Shown one piece after another: positions 34,814 through 44,448 of a stretch of 64,000 bases of DNA. The translations under genes and the position numbers were made by a program. Source of the DNA: Cytophaga sp. FL35 (lineage in GTDB: Bacteria; Bacteroidota; Bacteroidia; Flavobacteriales; Flavobacteriaceae); the NCBI RefSeq assembly GCF_014349235.1, contig NZ_JACSOH010000012.1, positions 1 through 64,000 on the forward strand. Direction: 5' to 3'. Each line of letters opens with the position of its first letter. Positions within the stretch are counted from its first letter, which is position 1. The notes under the pieces were generated by a model that worked only from the letters and a program-made list of their open reading frames with translations, did not search any database and was not told the DNA's origin.

Positions 34814-35284
34814 TTAAAAGTTTAGTTTCTTAATATTATAATAAGAGAAAAATATAATGATCAATCCGGATACGGGAACGATGGCGTAGACAAATCCTAG
34901 TGGGACCTGCAAAGCTGAGGAGGTCTGACCTAAGGATAAAGTGATATAAACCAAATTACCACCGCCAATCACCATGATCACCAGGGCAAAGACCGCCATC
35001 ATAATCTGAATAATCTTCTGTCTTTTGATCTTCTTCTCTTCGGGAAGCTTGGTCAATAAAAAATCCATGGACAAGTGACCATCTTTGCTTCCATTTATGT
35101 GTGCCGCCCCTAAAACGGTCAACCAAATAAGGGAAAATCTAGCGAACTCTTCCGTAAAGGAACTTGACTGCCCCACTACATAGCGCGAAACTACCTGCCA
35201 CACTACATCAATTACCAATAACCCAAAGATGACGGCCAATAGGGCCTCAATAACTTTATTTAAAGTAGTATATATCTTATCCAT
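34814..35284 (-). CDS. dctQ: TRAP transporter small permease, DctQ type
   Basis: The 156-residue membrane protein has four hydrophobic helices and the DctQ-type stretch FARFSLIWLTVLGAAHING. It bridges the large permease and the solute-binding protein. Its ATG overlaps the stop of the binding-protein gene by one base (TAATG) and the large permease gene follows after one base, so the three subunits are translationally coupled. Confidence 0.9.
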   Translation of the reverse strand: MDKIYTTLNKVIEALLAVIFGLLVIDVVWQVVSRYVVGQSSSFTEEFARFSLIWLTVLGAAHINGSKDGHLSMDFLLTKLPEEKKIKRQKIIQIMMAVFALVIMVIGGGNLVYITLSLGQTSSALQVPLGFVYAIVPVSGLIIIFFSYYNIKKLNF

Positions 35285-36288
35285 TAGTTAGCATTTATCT
35301 TTTCAATGATAGGTCTTAACTGTGGGTCCTCGAGTAGCCTTTCCATTACCGGTCTGGATTTTTCAACAAAAGGCGTCTTATCGGGGTATATGAATTCAAT
35401 CCCCTTTTCTTTCAGCATTTTCATGTTTTCATCTACAGTCTCCTTCCAATACTGTTTTTGTTTGGCAACACTTTCGTCTGCCGCTTCCTCTAGCCAAACT
35501 TTTTCTTCTTCGTTTAATGAATCCCAAAACTTGGTACCAATTATTACTACATCGGGTACCATGGTATGCTCATCAAAAATGTAATATTTACAGACTTCAA
35601 AATGGTTGGAGCTCACAAAAGAAGGAATGTTGTTCTCCGCACCATCTACCACATTTTGTTGCAATGCTGTATACAACTCTCCAAACGCCATAGGCGTTGC
35701 GGAGGCACCTAAGGTATTGGCCATATCCACGGACATCTGGTCGTTCTGCACCCTAAGTTTTAGTCCGTCTAAATCATCGGGAGAATTTACTGGAGCATCT
35801 TTCGTATAAAAACTTCTAGCCCCCGCATCATAAAAGCAAACCCCTCTGAGCAAGTATTCGGTTCCACTAGCTAAAAGTTGCTCGCCCACTTCACCTTCCA
35901 GATTCTTGAACAAATGGTCGCTATCACGGAACAAATAGGGAATTACCGTTATTTTGTATTCGGGTGCAAAATTCGAAAGTGCTGAAGCACTTACCTTGGT
36001 CATGGCAATACTCCCAATTTGCAACAACTCAATGGTTTCCCTCTCTGAGCCCAATTGTCCATCAGGAAAAATCTTAATTTGCAACTTGCCTCCCGATTTC
36101 TCGTTCAATGATTCCTGCATAGCCACAATACCTTTGTGAACCGGGTGGGATGTAGGCAAGGAATGAGCGAAAAACAGTATTTTTTCATCACTGTTGGAGG
36201 CGCAGGAAAGGTTGAAAAGTAACCATGTCCCTACGAAGATGATGCTTAAGATTTTCCGAAAAGACATCAATTTAAAAAAGTGTTTCAT
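35284..36288 (-). CDS. dctP: TRAP solute-binding protein, DctP type, predicted lipoprotein
   Basis: The 334-residue product matches DctP-family binding proteins: HSLPTSHPVHKG, FPDGQLGSERETIELLQIGSIAM, LKLRVQND and AFGELYTALQQNVVDGAEN. The conserved Arg for the carboxylate ligand is in KLRVQ. A lipobox (FNLSC) indicates membrane anchoring rather than a freely soluble periplasmic protein. The gene follows uxaC by 62 bases. It should capture a hexuronate or related sugar acid and deliver it to DctQM. A slightly internal start at 36267 would also leave a signal peptide. Confidence 0.9.
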   Translation of the reverse strand: MKHFFKLMSFRKILSIIFVGTWLLFNLSCASNSDEKILFFAHSLPTSHPVHKGIVAMQESLNEKSGGKLQIKIFPDGQLGSERETIELLQIGSIAMTKVSASALSNFAPEYKITVIPYLFRDSDHLFKNLEGEVGEQLLASGTEYLLRGVCFYDAGARSFYTKDAPVNSPDDLDGLKLRVQNDQMSVDMANTLGASATPMAFGELYTALQQNVVDGAENNIPSFVSSNHFEVCKYYIFDEHTMVPDVVIIGTKFWDSLNEEEKVWLEEAADESVAKQKQYWKETVDENMKMLKEKGIEFIYPDKTPFVEKSRPVMERLLEDPQLRPIIEKINAN

Positions 36289-36350
36289 CCGTTTGTAGTT
36301 TCAAGTAGGTTTACCCTAATTAGGGAAATTGGTCTGAGAGTACCTATGGT

Positions 36351-37757
36351 TTAAAGGTCAAAATAGGCTTTGGCGTTGTTATAGCAAATATCCTGTACCA
36401 TTTTACCGATCCATTCCATATCATTGGGCAATTCGCCATTTTTAATATCTTCCCCAAAAAGATTACAAAGAATCCTTCGAAAATATTCGTGCCTTGGAAA
36501 GGAAAGGAAGCTACGGGAATCGGTCAACATACCAATAAAACAACTGATAAGCCCCATATTGGAAAGGGTGTTCATTTGCTCTTCCATACCGTCTTTCTGG
36601 TCTAAGAACCACCATCCAGAACCCCATTGTACTTTTCCACGTACGCTACCATCGTTAAAATTACCAATCATGGTTGCCATCATGGCATTGTCACTAGGAT
36701 TCAGGTTATAAAGAATGGTTTTGGTAAGCTTGTCCTTACCATCCAAAGTATTCAAGAATTTAGAAATACTCTGCGCTTGTGGATAATCTCCAATAGAATC
36801 CCATCCGGTATCGGGGCCTAACTGGGCCAACATTCTCTTATTGTTATTTCTAAGGGCGCCCAAATGGAATTGCTGTACCCAACCGAATTCATGATAGGTT
36901 TCACACAAATACCATAAAAGAGCACTTTGAAACTTAGCATTTTCTTCTGCTGTAACATCGGCCCCACCACGTCTCTTCTCAAAAATGGACTTGATTTCAG
37001 AATCCGTATAATCTTCTGCAAACAAATGGTTTAGTCCATGATCACAAACACGGCATCCGTTTTCGTGAAAATGTTCAATTCGGTTACGCAGGGCATCACA
37101 CAGGTCTTGGTAACTGGAGATGTTCATATCCGTCACCTTTTCAAGCTTTTCTATGTATGCATTATAACCACTATCTGAAATAACAATGGCCTTATCTGGT
37201 CTAAAGGCGGTACTCACTTTGGTACCAAAAGAACTTTTTGCCAATTGCTGATGATATTCCAACGTATCAGTTGGGTCCTCCGTTGTACAAAGTACGTCAA
37301 CGTTCATTTTAGATATAAGTCCTCTACAACTATATTCCGGAGATCGTAATTTTTCTGATGTAGCATCAAAGATTGAGTCCGCATTCTTTTCGGAAAGCAA
37401 ATCCGTAATACCAAAATAGCGGGTAAGTTCCATGTGAGTCCAATGATAAAGAGGGTTGCGCATGGTATAGGGTACGGTATAGGCCCATTGAGAAAATTTT
37501 TCTTTTGCGGTACCATTACCGGTAATGAATTTCTCATCTACCCCCAAGGTACGCATGGCCCTCCACTTGTAATGGTCCCCATCTATCCAAGCGGCCGTTA
37601 TAGAATCAAAAACTGTATTCTCCGCTAAGGCCTTAGGCGATAAATGATTATGGTAATCGATTACAGGCATGTGTACGGCGAAGTCATGATAGAGCTCTTC
37701 AGCATACTTGCTTTGCAACAAAAAATTATCGTTTATTAAACTAGGTTGTTTTACCAT
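36351..37757 (-). CDS. uxaC: Glucuronate/galacturonate isomerase
   Basis: The 468-residue cytoplasmic enzyme converts D-glucuronate to D-fructuronate and D-galacturonate to D-tagaturonate. Length and sequence fit UxaC: PVIDYHNHLSPKALAEN (metal-binding HxH region), LCTTEDPTDTLEYHQ, SCFIGMLTDSRSFLSFPRHEYFRRILCN near the C-terminus. It is the first gene of the uxaC-dctPQM operon, linking uptake to the first catabolic step. The reductases and dehydratases needed next (uxuB/uxaB, uxuA/uxaA) are not adjacent. Confidence 0.95.
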   Translation of the reverse strand: MVKQPSLINDNFLLQSKYAEELYHDFAVHMPVIDYHNHLSPKALAENTVFDSITAAWIDGDHYKWRAMRTLGVDEKFITGNGTAKEKFSQWAYTVPYTMRNPLYHWTHMELTRYFGITDLLSEKNADSIFDATSEKLRSPEYSCRGLISKMNVDVLCTTEDPTDTLEYHQQLAKSSFGTKVSTAFRPDKAIVISDSGYNAYIEKLEKVTDMNISSYQDLCDALRNRIEHFHENGCRVCDHGLNHLFAEDYTDSEIKSIFEKRRGGADVTAEENAKFQSALLWYLCETYHEFGWVQQFHLGALRNNNKRMLAQLGPDTGWDSIGDYPQAQSISKFLNTLDGKDKLTKTILYNLNPSDNAMMATMIGNFNDGSVRGKVQWGSGWWFLDQKDGMEEQMNTLSNMGLISCFIGMLTDSRSFLSFPRHEYFRRILCNLFGEDIKNGELPNDMEWIGKMVQDICYNNAKAYFDL

Positions 37758-37992
37758 ATTTCAATTAATGTACTAATTTGATTTAGGATTAGCAGATTTT
37801 TATCCTTGTCATTCTTAAATCTGCAAGGATTTAAAAATAGAACTCTATTACCTTTTAAACAAGAAAAAAGAAAAAGAATACAAAGAGGCTTCGTAGCGTT
37901 CGTCGCTTAACTAAAATCTTTTTAAGAAAACTATAACGTCGCTTTTTTTTGGGTTTCCCTTGGTCGTTTTACATTCAGAAAAAAATATAACC

Positions 37993-38706
37993 ATGGAAAA
38001 TTTGAAAGAAAAAGTTGCTTATATAACTGGTGGCTCCAAAGGAATAGGTTTTGGGGTTGCGCAAAAATTGTTGGAAGCAGGAATGAAAGTGGCCATTAGC
38101 GGAAGAACCCTTCAAACGGTACAAAAAGCGGCTGCACAACTTGGTGATGATAGTAGGGTACTTGCCATATCTTCAGACGTATCCAAACTCAGGGATGAGG
38201 AGGAAGCCGTTAAAAAAATCATTGGAAAATGGGGGCAGATAGATGTGGTCATAGCAAATGCGGGAGTCGGTAATTTTGCTCCAGTCGATGAAATGACGGA
38301 AACGGAATGGCACCAGATGATCAACACCAACCTTAATGGGGTGTTTCATACCTTAAAAGCGTCTGTTGAAGCACTTAAAAAGTCGAAGGGATACTATATG
38401 ACCTTGGCAAGCTTGGCCGGCACGAACTTTTTTGCAAATGGCGCAGGATATAATGCAACTAAATTTGGAGTAGTAGGCTTTACACAAGCGGCGATGTTAG
38501 ACCTGCGAAAGTTTGACATTAAGGTAACTACTATTATGCCAGGTTCCGTAGCTACTCATTTTGCGGGTAACCAACCGGATGATAAGGATGCTTGGAAGAT
38601 TCAACCGGAAGATATTGGACAGATGGTGGTGGACCTATTAGAAATTCACCCAAGAACGCTTCCTAGTAAAGTGGAAGTGCGGCCTAGCAGACCGGATAAA
38701 AAATAG
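37993..38706 (+). CDS. Short-chain dehydrogenase/reductase
   Basis: The 237-residue cytoplasmic oxidoreductase has the SDR cofactor motif TGGSKGIGFG, NAG (IANAGVGNF), catalytic Ser in LASLAG and YNATK. The ATG at 37993 sits right before the fold; a non-ATG start 33 bases upstream is less likely. The gene is divergent from uxaC, so a uronate-related role is conceivable, but the subgroup is broadly distributed and the substrate is open. A terminator follows. Confidence 0.88.
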   Translation: MENLKEKVAYITGGSKGIGFGVAQKLLEAGMKVAISGRTLQTVQKAAAQLGDDSRVLAISSDVSKLRDEEEAVKKIIGKWGQIDVVIANAGVGNFAPVDEMTETEWHQMINTNLNGVFHTLKASVEALKKSKGYYMTLASLAGTNFFANGAGYNATKFGVVGFTQAAMLDLRKFDIKVTTIMPGSVATHFAGNQPDDKDAWKIQPEDIGQMVVDLLEIHPRTLPSKVEVRPSRPDKK

Positions 38707-38715
38707 AATAAAACA

Positions 38716-38742
38716 AAAAAGGCAGCTTTGCTGCCTTTTTTT
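38716..38742. terminator. Bidirectional terminator between the SDR and addB-like genes
   Basis: GGCAGC (38721-38726) pairs with GCTGCC (38730-38735), flanked by A-run and T-run, so it works on both strands. The minus-strand nuclease gene's stop codon abuts the T-run. Confidence 0.88.
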
Positions 38743-41485
38743 ATACTTCCTTTTCGAGGAGCGGAATTTCCGGATGGCAAATTTCTCGAATTAAAATGGC
38801 CAAATGCTCCTGAAAAATTCCCAATGTTTCAAGATTTATTTCCCTGTTTTTTGTCCTACTCCTGCTACTTTCCTTGGTAGCAAAACTCATAAGACCTGCC
38901 ACCAAGTTTTTAAAGGAAACAATACCGGATTCCAAATTGTTGATACCTTCCGTTTTATGAAACATCAAGGCATAACAGAGAAGTTGAAAAGCTTTACTGT
39001 ACTTATAATCCAGAATAATTTCTTCCCATTCCACAATCTCTACCTGTGAAGGAACCACTTTACCTGTTTTATAATCAATAATGCGAATAACTCCATCCAT
39101 TTCATCAATACGGTCTAACTTTCCTTTTAAAGCAACTGGAAAATCAATTCCTGGAATTTCCAGGATGGTCTTCATACTTTTTTCCAGTCCTAAAATCTTG
39201 ATTTTATGGTGTTCAAGTTCAGCAATTTCCATCGCAATAAAGTTCTCAACATACCGCACCACTACGTTAAAAGCGATTAAGTTTCGCCCTGTTGAAATAT
39301 CGCCTCCCAAATAAGAATTGGAGAAGTGCTTTTGAACGGTCCCGTAAATGGAATTCTTTAGCCCGTTAAGCTTATCTATAGACAGATTCGAACCTATAAA
39401 AGGCGTATAAAGTTCTTCTAAGGTATCATGTACCACCGTGCCAAAGGTATTTGCGGCAATGGTTTCTTCCACTTCCAGAACATCATCGATACCCAAAAGA
39501 TTACGTTTATAAAAATCTATGGGATTCCTTATGTAATTGGTTAGGGAAGTGGGGGAAAAGCCTTTGGTTGCATGTTCTTTAATTAATTTTAGCAAGTGTT
39601 GGTCTTTAATCACCTTTTCCTCTTTTTTAACCTGAGGCTGAATGATCGGTGCTGCAATAGACTCCGTCATAAACGGTTTCATATTGACATCCGTTAAAAG
39701 TTGATGTATCAACCTACTTCGCTCCCCCCCTTCAAGCACATCGGGCTCCGTATTATATAATATGAAGATATTCTTCGCCCTTTGAAGAAGCCTGTAGAAG
39801 TGGTAGGTATAAACAGCATCCTTCTCTTTGTAAGTAGGTAGACCCAACCTTACTTTTAAGTCAAATGGTATGAATGAATTATTGGATTTCCCTGAAGGAA
39901 GGATGCCTTCGTTCACTGAAGTGATAATGACCGTTTCATAATCCAAATTTCTACTCTCCAACATTCCCATAATCTGCAAACCTTCCAAAGGTTCACCTTG
40001 AAAATCCAAAGATTCAGCTCCCACTACTTCCCTAAAAAGCGATTGTAAAGATTTCAAATCGTTTACAAACTGATGGTCCTTGATAACGTCCCGTAATTGA
40101 TTAAAGACCTTGTGAAATCTATAGAGGTATTCCATACCTAAGGAATCGTTCTTTTGTTGAAGTACTCCTTTCATTTGTAAGATGAGTGCTTGGCAATTTT
40201 CTATCCATTGAATTGGTGTTGGAGTATTATCCAAAAACAAAATTTCACTCAAATCACTGTTAACGAGATATCTAAGTTTTTGAGAACCTATGTAGGCGTA
40301 ATTATTGGTTTTAAGATAGGACAACAAGCTGTTTACCTTATTTTCCTCTTCAAAATCCAAAGTCAGTTGAATATAGGGATGGGATAAAAACGACTCCAAC
40401 AATCTATGAAACCAACCTTGGTCAGTTCTGTTTAAATAAAGATTTAAATATTGATCAAAAAGGGAAGCCATAGGGGTTTGAACCAAAGGATAGCCCATAG
40501 TGATGTTAACCCTTGAAATTTCTTCGGGAATTGAATTCAATAGGGGGTTCATTAAACTCTCATCACCCAATACAACTGCCGTTTTCTTTAAATCGATGGA
40601 AGTACCACTTTGAATTTCATTTAACAACTGCCCTACATATTTAGCCTGGGATATATTTTTTGGCACGCCAATGACTTTTATCGCTTTATTCTGAAGATAA
40701 TTAGAACTAATTCCCTTCAATTCATTGTGCTCAAAATAAGACCACTCTTTTTTATGTTGGCGTATGAACAAACCTGCATCGTGTATCTCGTCATTAAGAA
40801 AATATACATCCAAATCCCAATAGATTCTTGCTTGGGCTTTCTTAAGTACCTCTTGTATAATGGTGCTTTCCGCAGTATTAAGAGCATTGAAACCTATAAA
40901 AACAAAATGGCTATCTGCGTTGGACTCCAAGTACCAACTTAATTTTTGACAAGCTATTCTATACACTAGTCCCTGATGGCCTAAATCGCTACTGAGTAAC
41001 TTATCATTGAACCGATTATATAGCTTATCCAGATTATTCCAAAAACTTAGATAATCTTTCATCATTTCGGTTTTTTCGGCTTGAAGAGACCAATGATTCA
41101 ACTCCTGAATTGCTGCTAAATTACCAAATAGGCTATTGGATTCTATTAGATACCTATCAATCTCATTAAAATCCTGCAAAAGAGTAGATGCCCATTTGGA
41201 AAAAGCAAAAAAGTCATCCTTTCGTTCCCAAGTTTGTTCTAGGTAAGCCTCATAAAGGGTAAATAACTGTTTTGTATGTGACGCAAATGAAAGCTCTGAA
41301 ATTTCTTCTACAAAGCCCTCAATACTATAGATATCAGGAGAGAAAAAGGTAGCATTAGCCGTTTTAGCCAATATGGTCTTGAGAAAGGTTCCGGCCCTTT
41401 TGCTGGGCAGTACAAAAACGGTTTTATCTAAAGGAAGTTTACTGCTCCTTACTTCTTGGGCTACCTGTTCTAAAAAACTCTGCAT
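38741..41485 (-). CDS. AddB-like PD-(D/E)XK exonuclease subunit
   Basis: The 914-residue protein has an inactivated-helicase-like N-terminal part (VFVLPSKRAGTFLK) and a C-terminal RecB-family nuclease with IRIIDYKTGKVV, whose Asp and Lys are catalytic, and upstream KGKLDRIDEM. It is expected to pair with the helicase-nuclease encoded at 44445-47603 to process double-strand breaks. I chose the ATG at 41485 because the longer frame begins inside the ompA terminator. The two subunit genes are separated by ompA, kbl and a small ORF. Confidence 0.8.
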   Translation of the reverse strand: MQSFLEQVAQEVRSSKLPLDKTVFVLPSKRAGTFLKTILAKTANATFFSPDIYSIEGFVEEISELSFASHTKQLFTLYEAYLEQTWERKDDFFAFSKWASTLLQDFNEIDRYLIESNSLFGNLAAIQELNHWSLQAEKTEMMKDYLSFWNNLDKLYNRFNDKLLSSDLGHQGLVYRIACQKLSWYLESNADSHFVFIGFNALNTAESTIIQEVLKKAQARIYWDLDVYFLNDEIHDAGLFIRQHKKEWSYFEHNELKGISSNYLQNKAIKVIGVPKNISQAKYVGQLLNEIQSGTSIDLKKTAVVLGDESLMNPLLNSIPEEISRVNITMGYPLVQTPMASLFDQYLNLYLNRTDQGWFHRLLESFLSHPYIQLTLDFEEENKVNSLLSYLKTNNYAYIGSQKLRYLVNSDLSEILFLDNTPTPIQWIENCQALILQMKGVLQQKNDSLGMEYLYRFHKVFNQLRDVIKDHQFVNDLKSLQSLFREVVGAESLDFQGEPLEGLQIMGMLESRNLDYETVIITSVNEGILPSGKSNNSFIPFDLKVRLGLPTYKEKDAVYTYHFYRLLQRAKNIFILYNTEPDVLEGGERSRLIHQLLTDVNMKPFMTESIAAPIIQPQVKKEEKVIKDQHLLKLIKEHATKGFSPTSLTNYIRNPIDFYKRNLLGIDDVLEVEETIAANTFGTVVHDTLEELYTPFIGSNLSIDKLNGLKNSIYGTVQKHFSNSYLGGDISTGRNLIAFNVVVRYVENFIAMEIAELEHHKIKILGLEKSMKTILEIPGIDFPVALKGKLDRIDEMDGVIRIIDYKTGKVVPSQVEIVEWEEIILDYKYSKAFQLLCYALMFHKTEGINNLESGIVSFKNLVAGLMSFATKESSRSRTKNREINLETLGIFQEHLAILIREICHPEIPLLEKEV

Positions 41486-41496
41486 AGTCCAAAAAT

Positions 41497-41529
41497 AAAA
41501 AAGCCCCGACATTTATGTCGGGGCTTTTT
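41497..41529. terminator. Intrinsic terminator of ompA
   Basis: A long stem around AGCCCCGACA (41502-41511) and TGTCGGGGCT (41516-41525), loop TTTA, flanked by A- and T-runs. It ends the minus-strand ompA transcript. Confidence 0.9.
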
Positions 41530-41550
41530 AAATTATTTAGTAGGGTTGAA

Positions 41551-42891
41551 TTACTTCACCAAGTTAATTTCAACTCTTCTGTTTTCTTTTCTACCGCTTC
41601 TTGTAGCATTAGAAGCGATTGGCTTATCCTCACCGTAACCGATAGCAGATAATCTGAACTCCTCAATTCCTTTGTCTACCAAGAATTCTTTCACAGAAAG
41701 AGCTCTAGACTCAGAAAGACTTTGGTTCAATTTCTGGCTACCTACGCTATCAGTGTGACCTTCAACTGTAAACTTAGCTGTTGGGTACTCTTTCAAGATA
41801 GTGATGATATCTACCATTACAGAAGTAGACTCAGCTTTGATAGAAGACTTACCAGTATCGAACAAGATAGTTCTAGCATAGTCGTTCAATTGCTTCTGTA
41901 CCTCTTCAGTAACTTCAGGACAACCTTGGTTAGCTACAGTACCAGCAACGTCTGGACACTTGTCATCTTTGTCAAGAACACCGTCACCATCGCTATCTGG
42001 CCATGGGCAACCTTTGTTCTCGGCAGGACCAGCTTCTTTAGGACACTCATCGTCACCATCGGCAACACCGTCACCGTCAGCATCAGGACATCCAGCCAAG
42101 TTAGCTAGACCAGCAACATCTGGACACTTATCATCCTTGTCAGCAACACCGTCCCCATCTGAATCAGGACAACCGTTCATTTCAGCAGAACCAGCTTCGT
42201 TAGGACAAGCATCTTTGCTGTCTTCGATACCATCGCCGTCTGCATCTGGACAACCGTTGAAGGCCTCAAGACCAGCAACCTCTGGACATGCATCATCTTT
42301 GTCATACACACCGTCACCATCAGTATCAGTACCACCAAATTTAACAGCGATACCAGCAAGGTGCTGCCAGTGCTTAGCCAAATAATCTTCGAAAGCGTGC
42401 TTGTAAGTAGTTTGAACAGTTAAACCGATGTTATCAGTAAACCAGAAGTTGATACCAACACCACCATTAACAGTACCGGCGCCAATCTCGTCTACCCAAG
42501 TATAACCCCCACCTACTTCTACGAATGGGTCGATTACAGTTCCTTCAATAAAGTTATATTTTACAGTACCATCTATAGCGTAGTGAGAAAGATCGTCTAC
42601 ACTTGTATCTCCAAGCTTGTCAAGTTTGTTCAAAGAACCTCTGGCTCCTACGGAGAAACCGTTACCAACGTACTTTGATACACCAACGTAAGAGATAGAA
42701 GGAAGAATGTTCCAGTGGTCAGTAGCATTGAAAAGCTGACTACCGAAACCGCCATCGTCACCAGTTGGGTAGGTGTCTATGGCATTAACCCCAAAGCTAA
42801 CCTGCCAAGGGTTATTCTCGTCTTGCGCTTGTATGCTGTTAGCCCCTACAACTAGTAGGACAACAACCAATAATTTGCTAAGATGTTTCAT
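41551..42891 (-). CDS. OmpA-family outer-membrane protein with thrombospondin type 3 repeats
   Basis: The 446-residue protein has a signal peptide ([15 protein letters not shown]), an N-terminal 8-strand-like barrel (about 25-185), about five thrombospondin type 3 calcium-binding repeats (DxDGDGxxDxxDxCP, about 190-330) and a C-terminal OmpA peptidoglycan-binding domain ([20 protein letters not shown]). It anchors the outer membrane to the wall and is usually abundant. The start at 42891 is an ATG; a TTG six bases earlier is less likely. A textbook promoter lies upstream. Confidence 0.95.
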   Translation of the reverse strand: MKHLSKLLVVVLLVVGANSIQAQDENNPWQVSFGVNAIDTYPTGDDGGFGSQLFNATDHWNILPSISYVGVSKYVGNGFSVGARGSLNKLDKLGDTSVDDLSHYAIDGTVKYNFIEGTVIDPFVEVGGGYTWVDEIGAGTVNGGVGINFWFTDNIGLTVQTTYKHAFEDYLAKHWQHLAGIAVKFGGTDTDGDGVYDKDDACPEVAGLEAFNGCPDADGDGIEDSKDACPNEAGSAEMNGCPDSDGDGVADKDDKCPDVAGLANLAGCPDADGDGVADGDDECPKEAGPAENKGCPWPDSDGDGVLDKDDKCPDVAGTVANQGCPEVTEEVQKQLNDYARTILFDTGKSSIKAESTSVMVDIITILKEYPTAKFTVEGHTDSVGSQKLNQSLSESRALSVKEFLVDKGIEEFRLSAIGYGEDKPIASNATRSGRKENRRVEINLVK

Positions 42892-42925
42892 GTTCAAATT
42901 TTTAAGTTTAAGTGTTTATTAGCTG

Positions 42926-42956
42926 CAAATGTAAGTTGTTAAATATTATTAACAAA
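42926..42956 (-). promoter_or_regulatory. Consensus Bacteroidota promoter of ompA
   Basis: On the minus strand TTTG (42953-42956) is followed by exactly 19 bases and TACATTTG (42926-42933), matching TTTG-N19-TAnnTTTG. The start site would be near 42919, giving a leader of about 28 bases. Confidence 0.8.
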
Positions 42957-43004
42957 ATCAATTTCCTATTTTTTTTAACGCTTTTTATGGGAAAAATAAT
43001 GCAT

Positions 43005-44198
43005 TTAAACGATTTTTAAAGCCTTGCCCACCTCCGTAAATGCTGCGATTGCGCGGTCTAAATGTCTAGTTTCATGAGCAGCAGAGAGTTGTACGCGAAT
43101 TCTTGCTTTACCTTTAGGAACTACCGGATAAAAGAAACCGATAACGTAAATTCCCCTTTTTAAAAGTTGATTGGCCATCTCCTGTGCGAGCTTGGCATCA
43201 TAAAGCATGATTGGTACAATAGCAGATTCCCCATCAATGATATCAAAACCGGCTTTTTTGACACCTTCCTTAAAATAATTAGTGTTTTCATGGAGCTTAT
43301 CCCTTAGCGAAGTATCATTACGCAACAGGTCGAAAACTTTTATGGAAGCGCCAACAATAGCAGGCGCTAAGGAATTGCTGAATAAATAGGGCCTAGAACG
43401 CTGCCTCAACATTTCAATAATTTCCTTTTTCCCAGTGGTGTAACCGCCCATTGCACCACCCAGGGCCTTTCCTAAAGTTCCGGTAATAATGTCTATACGG
43501 TCCATGACCCCCTTTTCTTCCAATGTACCTTTACCAGTAGCACCAATAAAGCCAGTAGCATGACACTCATCTATCATGACCATAGCATCGTAAGCATCTG
43601 CCAAATCACAAATCTTATCTAATGGAGCGACCAACCCATCCATAGAAAAAACACCGTCCGTAACAATTATTTTGAACCTTGCATCATCTTCGTTGGCCTG
43701 CTTCAGTTGCTTTTCCAAATCTGCCATATCACTATTTGCATAGCGGTAACGTTTAGCCTTACATAAGCGCACCCCATCAATTATGGACGCGTGGTTCAAA
43801 GAATCTGAAATTATAGCATCTTCCGAGGTAAGCAAAGGTTCAAAGACCCCGCCATTGGCATCAAATGCGGCTGCATATAATATGGTGTCATCAGTGCCAT
43901 AAAAATCAGCAATGGTTTTCTCAAGTTTTTTATGGATGTCTTGGGTACCGCAAATAAACCTGACCGATGACATTCCAAATCCGTGGGTATCCAAAGTATC
44001 TTTGGCAGCTTTTATAACTTCCGGATGGGAGGAAAGCCCTAAATAATTGTTGGCACAAAAGTTTATTACTTCCGTCCCATCGGCTAATTGGATATCCGCA
44101 CCCTGCATAGAGGTTATGATACGCTCCTCTTTGAAAAGCCCGTCTTCCTTTATTTGTGATAATTCTTCCTGTAGATGGTCTTTAATCTTCCCGTACAT
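43005..44198 (-). CDS. kbl: Glycine C-acetyltransferase (2-amino-3-ketobutyrate CoA ligase)
   Basis: The 397-residue PLP enzyme of the alpha-oxoamine synthase family converts 2-amino-3-ketobutyrate plus CoA to glycine and acetyl-CoA in threonine breakdown. [37 protein letters not shown] and the PLP-lysine region [15 protein letters not shown] are visible, and length fits Kbl. Other family members (BioF, SPT) differ in the N-terminal region. No tdh gene is adjacent; ompA follows as a separate unit with its own promoter. Confidence 0.92.
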   Translation of the reverse strand: MYGKIKDHLQEELSQIKEDGLFKEERIITSMQGADIQLADGTEVINFCANNYLGLSSHPEVIKAAKDTLDTHGFGMSSVRFICGTQDIHKKLEKTIADFYGTDDTILYAAAFDANGGVFEPLLTSEDAIISDSLNHASIIDGVRLCKAKRYRYANSDMADLEKQLKQANEDDARFKIIVTDGVFSMDGLVAPLDKICDLADAYDAMVMIDECHATGFIGATGKGTLEEKGVMDRIDIITGTLGKALGGAMGGYTTGKKEIIEMLRQRSRPYLFSNSLAPAIVGASIKVFDLLRNDTSLRDKLHENTNYFKEGVKKAGFDIIDGESAIVPIMLYDAKLAQEMANQLLKRGIYVIGFFYPVVPKGKARIRVQLSAAHETRHLDRAIAAFTEVGKALKIV

Positions 44199-44310
44199 AT
44201 TATATAGGTGTTTTTCAACTAATTTGTTGTAATGAATAAGATATTTTTTGAACTGATTGGGTTCTTTTCAAATGTAAAAAATATCTATCATGTAAATAAA
44301 AACAGAACTT

Positions 44311-44448
44311 ATGAAGTCAAAACTATTAGGATTAGCGTCTACATTGGTACGCAGCAGAAAATACACACTAGCCTTGGTAGGGGCACAATTTGCATACTTA
44401 GGTTATAAATACATCAAGGATAAAAAGAAAAATAAATCCAAGGGTTAA
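44311..44448 (+). CDS. Small 45-residue hypothetical protein
   Basis: This frame encodes MKSKLLGLASTLVRSRKYTL, a short hydrophobic stretch (ALVGAQFAYLGYKY) and a highly basic tail. It looks like a small membrane-associated protein. Its stop overlaps by four bases the stop of the convergent helicase gene, leaving no room for a separate terminator. No family is recognised; codon use looks ordinary. Confidence 0.5.
   Translation: MKSKLLGLASTLVRSRKYTLALVGAQFAYLGYKYIKDKKKNKSKG

Noticed and set aside
41486-41512. Nine-residue N-terminal extension of the AddB-like protein.
   Set aside because: It would begin inside the ompA terminator stem, so the ATG at 41485 is preferred.
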